From an uncultured Clostridia bacterium (GTDB taxonomy: Bacteria > Bacillota > Clostridia > Christensenellales > Aristaeellaceae): a stretch of 7,499 nt of DNA. Each line of letters opens with the position of its first letter. Positions within the stretch are counted from its first letter, which is position 1. Positions 1 to 6,220 of the stretch are shown here, in pieces. The stretch lies in NCBI GenBank assembly GCA_946410395.1, contig CAMKAE010000107.1, positions 1 to 7,499 on the forward strand. The letters are read 5' to 3'. The notes below the pieces were generated by a model, which ran no database searches, had not been told where the DNA came from, and saw nothing but the letters and a program-made list of their open reading frames with translations. The translations under genes were made by a program, and so were the position numbers.

Positions 1-18
1 CAGTAAACGCTTGATGGC

Positions 19-3000
19 TCAGCGGAGCAGGTCGAGCAGGATGCCCTCCGTCAGCAGGCGGAAGGGGTCGGAGGACCGGGCGGGGATCCGCGACGCGGCG
101 GCCGTCAGCGTGGTCTCCGCGAAGGGTGTCGCATAGCCGTCGAAGGTGAAGAAGCCCGGGAAGAGCTGGTCCGCGGCGTCCGGGAAGCACTGCCGGAAGG
201 CCATGAGGAAGCTGCCGGTGAGCTGCACGGGCTGCACGGCGCCCTCCAGGCGGGTGATGCCGGCCTCCGGGGCGGGCAGGGGGACGTCGAAGGCGCCCTG
301 GGCGGCCTCCGTGCCGGGCGCGGAGCTCCAGGTCATGGGGAAGCTCATCACAGGATGGCCGCCGCTCATGGCCAGGGTGCTGAAGCGGGTCAGCTGCCAC
401 TGCTGGGTGCTGTCGAAGGTGCTGATCAGCAGCGGCGCCTGCCCGGCCATGAACAGGGGCATCTCGGGCGGCAGATGGATGGACAGGGCGCTGTCCCAGC
501 GGAGCTTTTCCAGGGCCAGGCCGCACTGGGTCAGGCGCAGGGCGAAGGTGAACAGAAGCAGGGACTGCACGCGGGAGACCCGCATGGCGGCCGCGCAGGC
601 CTTGCCGATGGCGGCGGCCGTGTCCGCGAAGTCCGGGCCCAGCAGCCGGTCCAGGGTGCGGCGCAGGGCGTCGAAGCCCGCGGGGGAGCCCGAGGCCCGG
701 GCGGCCAGCTCTCCGGCCCGCCGGAAGCGCTGCTCCGCAGGCCGGTCATAGGCGCCGGCCTCCAGCCACAATTCCTCCTGCAGCCACGTGGGCCGCAGGC
801 TGAACACATGGGCCAGGAACGCCGAGACCCCGTCTCCCAGGTTCACCGAGAGGGCCGGGCGCTCCAGACCCCGCAGCCAGACGGCGCACCCGGCGCTGCC
901 CGAGCCGATGTCCAGCACCGCCACGGGCATGCCCGGGAAGCGCTGCCGCGCGAAGGCCAGGCAGGCGGCCAGCGACGGAACCGGGGCGGACTCGGGTGTC
1001 AGCGTCAACCCGGTCTCCCGGCTCATCGCGCCGCAGAGCACGGTCAGCTCGGTCATCAATGCCTGCCGGGCGGCGTCGGTCATGGTGTCGGGGAGGGTGA
1101 GGCGCAGCTGTAAACTGTCCGCGCCCCGCTGCGCCGCCGCCAGGGAGAGGAGCAGCAGGCTTTCGCGGATCAGGATCCGCCGGGCCCGGACGCCGGTGCG
1201 GTCGCCGCGCCAGAGCAGGTTGCCGAAGGCGTCGGGGCTGTCGCTCTGCTCCTCCGGCACGATGTGGCCGTCGGCAAAGAGCGCGGGATCGTCCGCGTCA
1301 CCGGTCAGGGAGACAGCGGCGGGCAGCACGGGTCCCAGGGGCCACACCGGCAGCGGCTCCCGGGCGTATTCCCGGTCGGCCCGCAGCAGGATCCGCCACA
1401 GCGAGGGCAGGGAGAGGGGCTCCGTCAGGCCGCCGGCCTGCAGGAACAGCCGCACGCCCGCGCCGCCGATGTCCAGCGCGCCGGTCATAGCGCCGCTGCC
1501 GGTTTGCTGGGCCTGCGGGTCAAGGCTGGTGAGGATGCCCAGGGTTTTTCCGCCCTGGCGCAGGGTGACGGCGCGGGGGAAGGTGTCCAGGGAGAAGACC
1601 CGGGTTTCGGTGTCGTCGATCCGCTCCTCCGCCCAGCGGCCTTCGCGCAGCAGGCGCAGGGTGCAGCCGCCGCTCACGCTGAGCCAGTACCGGTGCCAGC
1701 GCTCCGGGGGCAGGGGCGTCAGGGGCCACATGGACAGGGACGGGGGCAGCTCCATGCGCAGCTGCTCCTCGGGGGTGTAGGTACGCTTCAGCTGCAGCGC
1801 CTCCCGGCCGGCGAAGGTCAGCGTGACCTCAACGCCGCCGTCGGAAAGCGAGCGCAGCCGGGTCAGGGCGGGATCAGGGCAGCCGTCGCCCCAGCCATGG
1901 CGCGTGACATGCTCCGCCACGGCATCGCTCAGGGGCGGCAGCGCGATGCGGCCCGCCTCCCCGTCCTCCACCGTACAGGCGGCCTCCAGCCGGGCGTCGC
2001 CCAGCATGCCGCCCCGCACCAGGGTCACCGCGTCGGAGAAGGGATGCAGGGCCAGGGCTGCGCCTTCCTCGCCCAGGGCGTCCCGGAACAGGAGCCGCAG
2101 CGCCGGCGAGGCGTCGTCCAGCGGCCAGGTGAAGACCGGCAGCTCCTTGGGCAGCAGGCTCTCCTGCTTCATGGCCTCGACCCAGAGGCTGGTCTGGCTC
2201 CGGGCCTGGGGATCCAGCTGACCGGCGTGCTCTTCGCACCAGCGCTGCAGGCGCTCGTGCGCCTGGGCCATCAGGCGGCGGGAGGAGCGGCTCAGCAGCT
2301 TCCACTCCTCCGACAGCTCGGCCAGGGCTTCCTTGGCGGCGTCCCCTGCTTCCGGCAGGGGCTCCAGGCCGATGCGGCTGCCCAGGCGGGCGAAGGGCGT
2401 TCCCCGCCAGGACCAGGTGCCGGCGGCGGGCAGCGCGCCCTCCGGGTCGGTCTTGCCCAGAGCGGTGAGCAGGGCGTTGACGCCTTGGCGCACGGTCTCC
2501 GGCTTCAGCTGCAGCGGGGCGAAATCCTGCTCGTCCCCGAGGCAGGCCACCGCGGTGATCCGGCTGCGCCAATCCTCGGCGTCGCTGCCCATCAGGGCGC
2601 TGTCCAGTACGGCGTTCTCATGCTCGGCGAGGAGGTCGGCAAAGGCCTTTGTCTCCGGACTGCCCAGGGCCAGCAGGCGGCGGCGCAGCAGGGTCCGCCG
2701 GGCGCAATCCAGCCGGGCGGCAGGGTCCCCGAAGGTTCCCGTGCCCTCCAGCCAGGTGACCTCCGGCGGCAGCATGTCGCGCAGGGCCGGGTCTTGCCGG
2801 GCGGGCAGGATGCCCCAGGTTTTGTCGGCGATGCCCAGCACCTCGCTGCGGTCCCCCACTTCCCAGCGCACGGGCCGCAGCGATTCCCGGCCCAGGGCGC
2901 TGAGCGCGGCCTCGGCCAGGGGCGAGGCGTCGGCCTTGATCTCCGACACCGTCAGCTGTCCGGCGGAGAAGGTGTCGCTCAGCAGCGCAAAGGCCAAAAG

Positions 3001-3174
3001 CCCGCGCCAGGCGGGCAGGTGTTCCGGGGTGTCGGCCGGGTCGGGTGGGACAGGGCGCATGGCGGCGGCGGCGACGCGCAGGAGCGCGTCCGGCGCCGCT
3101 GTCAGGCCCGTGCCCTCCGGCAGCGCCACCGGATCGGTCTCATCGGGCAGCAGCACAAAGGTTTCATCAGGCAT
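19..3174 (-). CDS. Large protein with C-terminal actin/Hsp70-like ATPase core
   Basis: I do not recognise a named gene. Seen: 1051 residues. About 1-440 is largely helical with no motif I know. About 445-560 looks beta-rich and contains a 'SMWPL...RWHRYW' stretch. After 560 the pattern resembles the actin/Hsp70 fold: a phosphate-1-like strand 'GALDIGGAGVRLFL' (565-578), an Hsp70-like strand 'LRLTLPDTMTD' (690-700), a phosphate-2-like strand 'VAVLDIGSGSAGCAVW' (751-766) and an adenosine-like loop 'PLFMAGQAPLL' (906-916). In canonical members phosphate-2 reads DxGGGTxD; here it is DIGSGSAG, so the later acidic residue is missing and ATP hydrolysis is doubtful. No signal peptide or clear membrane segment is seen, so it is probably cytoplasmic. 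The start is supported by GAGGAG 6 nt upstream. It is the last gene of the apparent galE operon, 21 bp after the tubulin-like gene. The actin-like assignment is moderately supported; the function is unknown. The large SrfB-type proteins are an alternative relative to test. Confidence 0.85.
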   Translation of the reverse strand: MPDETFVLLPDETDPVALPEGTGLTAAPDALLRVAAAAMRPVPPDPADTPEHLPAWRGLLAFALLSDTFSAGQLTVSEIKADASPLAEAALSALGRESLRPVRWEVGDRSEVLGIADKTWGILPARQDPALRDMLPPEVTWLEGTGTFGDPAARLDCARRTLLRRRLLALGSPETKAFADLLAEHENAVLDSALMGSDAEDWRSRITAVACLGDEQDFAPLQLKPETVRQGVNALLTALGKTDPEGALPAAGTWSWRGTPFARLGSRIGLEPLPEAGDAAKEALAELSEEWKLLSRSSRRLMAQAHERLQRWCEEHAGQLDPQARSQTSLWVEAMKQESLLPKELPVFTWPLDDASPALRLLFRDALGEEGAALALHPFSDAVTLVRGGMLGDARLEAACTVEDGEAGRIALPPLSDAVAEHVTRHGWGDGCPDPALTRLRSLSDGGVEVTLTFAGREALQLKRTYTPEEQLRMELPPSLSMWPLTPLPPERWHRYWLSVSGGCTLRLLREGRWAEERIDDTETRVFSLDTFPRAVTLRQGGKTLGILTSLDPQAQQTGSGAMTGALDIGGAGVRLFLQAGGLTEPLSLPSLWRILLRADREYAREPLPVWPLGPVLPAAVSLTGDADDPALFADGHIVPEEQSDSPDAFGNLLWRGDRTGVRARRILIRESLLLLSLAAAQRGADSLQLRLTLPDTMTDAARQALMTELTVLCGAMSRETGLTLTPESAPVPSLAACLAFARQRFPGMPVAVLDIGSGSAGCAVWLRGLERPALSVNLGDGVSAFLAHVFSLRPTWLQEELWLEAGAYDRPAEQRFRRAGELAARASGSPAGFDALRRTLDRLLGPDFADTAAAIGKACAAAMRVSRVQSLLLFTFALRLTQCGLALEKLRWDSALSIHLPPEMPLFMAGQAPLLISTFDSTQQWQLTRFSTLAMSGGHPVMSFPMTWSSAPGTEAAQGAFDVPLPAPEAGITRLEGAVQPVQLTGSFLMAFRQCFPDAADQLFPGFFTFDGYATPFAETTLTAAASRIPARSSDPFRLLTEGILLDLLR

Positions 3175-3180
3175 GGCGGT

Positions 3181-3186
3181 CTCCTC
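3181..3186 (-). promoter_or_regulatory. Ribosome binding site of the actin-like gene
   Basis: GAGGAG on the minus strand lies 6 nt before the ATG at 3174. It is inside the 21-bp gap after the tubulin-like gene and fixes the start of the 1051-residue frame. Confidence 0.75.
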
Positions 3187-3195
3187 GGGGCGGCG

Positions 3196-4995
3196 TCACA
3201 GCACAGCCCGGAAAAGGGCTTCGATCAGGCGCAGGGCGGGTGGGACGTCCGGCAGCTCGGCCCTGGCGGTCATGTCCTGCACGAAGCGCGCGGGGCGGTC
3301 GGTCCAGGGCCAGGTGGAGAGCACGGCGGCGGCCTGCCGCGGGCGGATCTTCGGGTCGGTGCGGGGCAGGGTGCACAGGGCGTCGAGCCAGGCGGCGGGC
3401 CAGAAGACCTCCGCGGGCGCCGCATCCTCCCTGACAGGGATTGGCTCCGCGGCGGCGGCGGCGTCCCGGTCCGCGGCGGCCCGGGCGGCCCGGCCCTCCA
3501 GGCTGGCCACCCGCCGCTGCATGCGCTTGAGCCGGGCCCGGGCCTGGTCCACCTTGGGCATCTCGTCGGGCCGGGCGATGGCGGCAGCTTTTCCGATGCG
3601 GCGGCTCGCCTCCTCCGCCTGGGCCCGCACGTCGGCGGCCTCCCGGGCGGTCTCGTCGGCGAAGGCGCGCATCATGCTGCGCCGGACCCGGGTGCCCAGG
3701 GGCTTGTCGAGGGCGGCCTGGACCGAGAGCTTCTCCTCGAGGGCTTCCTGCAGCTCTTCCTTCTGGCGCAGGGCGGTCTCGGACTCGGTGTCGGCCATGT
3801 CGTGCCGGTGGATGGTGGTGACCTGGGCCATGGCGCTCTGCCGGATGTCGTACTCCAGCAGGGACAGGAGCCCCGCGCGCTTGAGCACGGTCTCGTAGTG
3901 CTCCTCCGCCTGCGCGCGCATCTCGTCGAGAGAAGGCGAGGGGCGCAGCACATAGGGCAGGGAAGCCTGGACGCTGCGCAGGAAGGCCGCGCCGTGGTGG
4001 GCGATCAGCAGCGCACAGCCCACCTGGTGTCCGGCCAGGTCCCGCCCGTCGGCGGAGAGCTGGCTGATGGGGAAGCAGTTGCCGACCCAGGGGGTGAGGC
4101 GGCCGCGCAGGGTCTTGTCCTCGCGCAGCAGCCGCGCAGCCTCCGGCGCGTAAACCGCCTGCCAGAGAGCGTCGAAGCGCAGCAGGGCGTCAAAGCAGTT
4201 CCCCCAGCGATTCCCGCCGGGGTCGAAGGCCGTCCAGTCCAGCCGGGTGGGCACCCGGAAGGCGTAGCGGCCCTTCCAGCCGCACAGGAAGGCGTCCACG
4301 GCGCGGCAGGCCAGCAGGTGCATCAGGTGCGGCGCGGAGCCCGGGGCCCGGCAGTCCTCCGGCAGCCCGAGCAGGGCGGTGAAGTCCGCCGGGTAGTCTC
4401 CGGCCTCGAGGGCGCGCCGGGCGGTGGCGGGGGTGTCGGTCTGCGTCCAGCCGGTGAAGAGCACCGCGCCGGCGCCTCCGCGGCCGGCCAGCTCCTTAAG
4501 CAGCAGCCGGGCACCGGCGGCGCCGCAGGGCTCCGCCAGGGAGGCGCAGACCAGGGTGGGCATGGCGTCGGCGTCGGCGAGGACCTCCCGCATCAGCGGA
4601 TCCGGGTGGCGCAGCGCGGCGGTCCAGGCCATGGCGGCTGTGCGGGGAGAGGCGCTCATGGCCGGCGCGGCGGCCTCCCGGGCGGGCAGCACGGCCCGCA
4701 GCAGAGCCGCGTCCTCCGGGCCATCCGCCAGGCGGTTCAGCGGGAGATCGGTGCCGCCGGTCCGCAGGCTCAGGATCGGGGTGAAGCCGGTGTGCCGGTT
4801 CAGGCCCCAGCCGCTGCGCAGGTCGCTGTAGGCGCCAAAGAGACGCCGCAGGTGCGTCACGTCCTCCTCCGGGGCGTACAGCAGGGTGACGCGCAGCACA
4901 TCCTCCCGGGGCATGGCGCCGCAAAAGGCGCTGTGAACCAGCGCTTCGGCGATGCGGGCGCCCATGGTGCCGATGGCGAGGACGGATGCTTTCAT
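3196..4995 (-). CDS. Divergent tubulin/FtsZ-like protein with coiled coil
   Basis: No named family is recognised with certainty. Seen: 599 residues. The N-terminus 'SVLAIGTMGARIAEALVH' (4-21) has the shape of the first nucleotide loop of tubulin-like proteins (strand, GxGGTG-like loop, helix), followed by a hydrophobic strand at 35-40. 'VCASLAEPCGAAGARLLLKE' (149-168) sits where the tubulin signature GGGTGSG would lie but keeps only scattered glycines. It is followed by a strand, 'GAVLFTGWT' (176-184), and a helix, 'PHLMHLLACRAVDAFL' (222-237). Residues about 405-510 are rich in E, A, R, K and Q and probably form coiled coil. An Ala/Pro-rich linker and a short C-terminal domain follow. GTP binding is uncertain because both loops are altered. 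No signal peptide or membrane helix is evident. The start is supported by AAAGGAG 11 nt upstream. The gene lies between galE (34-bp gap) and the actin-like gene (21-bp gap), which implies co-expression. The tubulin-like fold is an inference; a degenerate Rossmann-type protein is the main alternative. Confidence 0.85.
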   Translation of the reverse strand: MKASVLAIGTMGARIAEALVHSAFCGAMPREDVLRVTLLYAPEEDVTHLRRLFGAYSDLRSGWGLNRHTGFTPILSLRTGGTDLPLNRLADGPEDAALLRAVLPAREAAAPAMSASPRTAAMAWTAALRHPDPLMREVLADADAMPTLVCASLAEPCGAAGARLLLKELAGRGGAGAVLFTGWTQTDTPATARRALEAGDYPADFTALLGLPEDCRAPGSAPHLMHLLACRAVDAFLCGWKGRYAFRVPTRLDWTAFDPGGNRWGNCFDALLRFDALWQAVYAPEAARLLREDKTLRGRLTPWVGNCFPISQLSADGRDLAGHQVGCALLIAHHGAAFLRSVQASLPYVLRPSPSLDEMRAQAEEHYETVLKRAGLLSLLEYDIRQSAMAQVTTIHRHDMADTESETALRQKEELQEALEEKLSVQAALDKPLGTRVRRSMMRAFADETAREAADVRAQAEEASRRIGKAAAIARPDEMPKVDQARARLKRMQRRVASLEGRAARAAADRDAAAAAEPIPVREDAAPAEVFWPAAWLDALCTLPRTDPKIRPRQAAAVLSTWPWTDRPARFVQDMTARAELPDVPPALRLIEALFRAVL

Positions 4996-5006
4996 AGATC
5001 AGACGG

Positions 5007-5013
5007 CTCCTTT
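5007..5013 (-). promoter_or_regulatory. Ribosome binding site of the tubulin-like gene
   Basis: AAAGGAG on the minus strand lies 11 nt before the ATG at 4995. It is inside the 34-bp gap after galE and supports this start over later in-frame methionines, the first of which (Met11) falls inside the N-terminal loop. Confidence 0.75.
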
Positions 5014-5029
5014 GCTCCGGCGGGGAGGC

Positions 5030-6046
5030 TTACGCCCCGTAGCCGTCGGGATTCATGCGCTGCCAGCGCCAGGCGTCGCGGCACATGTCGTCGAGGGTCT
5101 TCTTGGCCTCCCAGCCCAGGAGGGCCCTGGCCTTGGACGGGTCGGCCCAGCAGGCGGCGATATCGCCGGGGCGGCGGGGGCCGATGACATAGGGGATCTT
5201 CACGCCGTTGACCCGCTCGAAGGCCTTCACGATGTCCAGCACGCTGTAGCCTGTGCCGGTGCCGAGGTTGATGATCTCGCAGCCGGTGTGGGACGCGGCG
5301 TAAGCGCAGGCGTCCACATGGCCGCGGGCCAGGTCCGTCACGTGGATGTAGTCCCGCACGCCGGTGCCGTCGGGGGTGTCATAGTCGTCGCCGAAGACGT
5401 TGAGGTGGTCCAGCTTGCCGGCGGCCACCTGGGTGATGTAGGGCATCAGGTTGTTGGGGATGCCGTTGGGATTCTCGCCGATGCGGCCGCTCTCGTGGGC
5501 GCCGATGGGGTTGAAGTAGCGCAGCAGCACCACGGTCCATGACGGATCGGCGGTGACCACGCCCTGCAGGATCTTCTCGATCATGTACTTGGTCCAGCCG
5601 TAGGGGTTGGTGCAGCCCTTGCAGAACATGTCCTCCCGCAGGGGCACCTCGTCGGGCACGCCGTAGACCGTGGCGGAGGAGGAGAAGACCAGCCGCTTCA
5701 CGCCGTGGGCGGCCATGGTCTCGCAGAGGGTCAGGGTGGCATCGAGATTGTTGCGGTAATAGCGCAGGGGCTGGGCGACGCTCTCGCCCACGGCCTTCAG
5801 GCCGGCGAAGTGGATGACGGCGTCGAAGCGGTTCTCGGTGAAGATCCGCTCCATGGCGGCCCGGTCGCAGACGTCGGCCTCATAGCAGACCAGCTTTTTC
5901 CCGGTGATCTCCTCCACCCGGCGCAGGGCTTCGGGCTTGCTGTTGACAAAGTTGTCGACGATCACGGCGCTGTGGCCGGCGGCCAGCAGCTCCACGCAGG
6001 TGTGGGTGGCGATGAATCCGGCGCCGCCTGTGAGCAGAATGTTCAT
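5030..6046 (-). CDS. galE: UDP-glucose 4-epimerase
   Basis: This cytoplasmic NAD-dependent enzyme of the Leloir pathway interconverts UDP-galactose and UDP-glucose, and so supplies galactose for cell-surface glycans as well as its breakdown. The protein is 338 residues, the same length as E. coli GalE, and is collinear with it. The N-terminal Rossmann motif is 'TGGAGFIATHT' (6-16), with Ala13 in place of the third glycine of GxxGxxG. 'DN' (31-32) and 'AD' (57-58) are at the expected NAD contacts. The short-chain dehydrogenase catalytic residues are Ser124 (in 'SSSATVYG'), Tyr149 and Lys153 (YGWTK). 'RYFNP' (176-180) and 'RDYIHVTDLA' (231-240) are typical. Residue 299 is Cys, where E. coli has Tyr; a small residue there is known to let the enzyme also accept N-acetylated UDP-hexoses. 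The start has AAGGGAG (6062-6056) 9 nt upstream. It is the first gene of the apparent three-gene minus-strand unit and is divergent from the decarboxylase. The family call is secure. Confidence 0.97.
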   Translation of the reverse strand: MNILLTGGAGFIATHTCVELLAAGHSAVIVDNFVNSKPEALRRVEEITGKKLVCYEADVCDRAAMERIFTENRFDAVIHFAGLKAVGESVAQPLRYYRNNLDATLTLCETMAAHGVKRLVFSSSATVYGVPDEVPLREDMFCKGCTNPYGWTKYMIEKILQGVVTADPSWTVVLLRYFNPIGAHESGRIGENPNGIPNNLMPYITQVAAGKLDHLNVFGDDYDTPDGTGVRDYIHVTDLARGHVDACAYAASHTGCEIINLGTGTGYSVLDIVKAFERVNGVKIPYVIGPRRPGDIAACWADPSKARALLGWEAKKTLDDMCRDAWRWQRMNPDGYGA

Positions 6047-6091
6047 GCGGGTTTGCTCCCTTCCTTGGTTCCGTGTTTGCTGTTTCGCTTT

Positions 6092-6120
6092 ATCATAACA
6101 CGAAGGCGGGCCTTCGTCAA
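6092..6120 (-). promoter_or_regulatory. Vegetative promoter of galE and the downstream pair
   Basis: Read on the minus strand, TTGACG (6120-6115) is followed by a 17-bp spacer and TATGAT (6097-6092), with TG one base before the -10 (extended -10). The predicted start is near 6085, about 39 nt before the galE start codon. No other convincing promoter is seen in the 34-bp or 21-bp gaps further downstream, so this one probably drives all three minus-strand genes. Confidence 0.82.
6100..6117. repeat. Inverted repeat inside the galE promoter spacer
   Basis: ACGAAGGC (6100-6107) and GCCTTCGT (6110-6117) form a perfect 8-bp inverted repeat separated by GG. It fills the spacer between the galE -10 and -35 and touches the -35. 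No T-run follows on either strand, so it is not a classic terminator. Its position suits a repressor operator. The regulator is not identified in this window. Confidence 0.55.
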
Positions 6121-6135
6121 CCGACGCGCGGGGCC

Positions 6136-6162
6136 ATTATAAACAGGAAAAAAACTTGTCAG
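6136..6162 (-). promoter_or_regulatory. Possible second, weaker galE promoter
   Basis: On the minus strand a perfect TATAAT (6141-6136) is preceded by CTGACA (6162-6157), but the spacer is only 15 bp, shorter than the usual 16-18. If used, it would start near 6129. Its -35 overlaps the -35 of the decarboxylase promoter on the other strand, so the two could not be occupied together. It may be a chance match in the AT-rich intergenic segment. Confidence 0.3.
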
Positions 6163-6184
6163 CATGCCGGCACGGTGATATAAT
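6156..6184 (+). promoter_or_regulatory. Vegetative promoter of the decarboxylase gene
   Basis: TTGTCA (6156-6161) is followed by a 17-bp spacer and a perfect TATAAT (6179-6184). A TG one base before the -10 makes it an extended -10 promoter. An A-rich stretch with seven A in a row (6148-6154) sits just upstream of the -35 and could act as an UP element. Transcription would start near 6191, giving a leader of about 30 nt. This is one of the best-matching promoters one could expect, so high basal expression is likely unless it is repressed. Confidence 0.88.
6159..6178. repeat. Imperfect 20-bp palindrome in the decarboxylase promoter
   Basis: This dyad is centred between 6168 and 6169. It has the perfect core TGCCGGCA (6165-6172) and matching outer TCA/TGA ends; 16 of 20 positions agree with the reverse complement. 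It overlaps the last bases of the -35 and ends next to the -10. This is an operator-like placement, though the core alone could arise by chance in GC-rich DNA. Confidence 0.4.
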
Positions 6185-6220
6185 TTACAAATCCCAACAA
6201 AGCACACCGGAGGGAATCCC

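Noticed and set aside
1..18. A possible start of another minus-strand gene after the actin-like gene.
   Set aside because: The 18 bases contain no ATG on the minus strand and no ribosome binding site; too little sequence is present to judge.
2333..3898. A 521-codon Ser/Arg/Ala-rich open frame on the plus strand.
   Set aside because: It is antisense to both minus-strand genes, has biased composition and shows no recognisable motif.
5015..5027. A small hairpin (CTCC/GGAG) between galE and the tubulin-like gene as a terminator.
   Set aside because: The stem is only 4 bp with no T-run and overlaps the approach to a good ribosome binding site, so it does not argue against co-transcription.
1264..5187. 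A 1307-codon open frame on the plus strand running opposite the two large minus-strand genes.
   Set aside because: It crosses gene boundaries, its translation is low-complexity Gly/Gln/Ala/Arg-rich with no domain pattern, and long antisense frames are expected in GC-rich coding DNA.
6100..6117. Reading the 8-bp inverted repeat as a rho-independent terminator.
   Set aside because: There is no T-run after the stem on either strand, the possible loop is only 2-4 nt, and it lies between the -10 and -35 of a promoter, upstream of both divergent genes.
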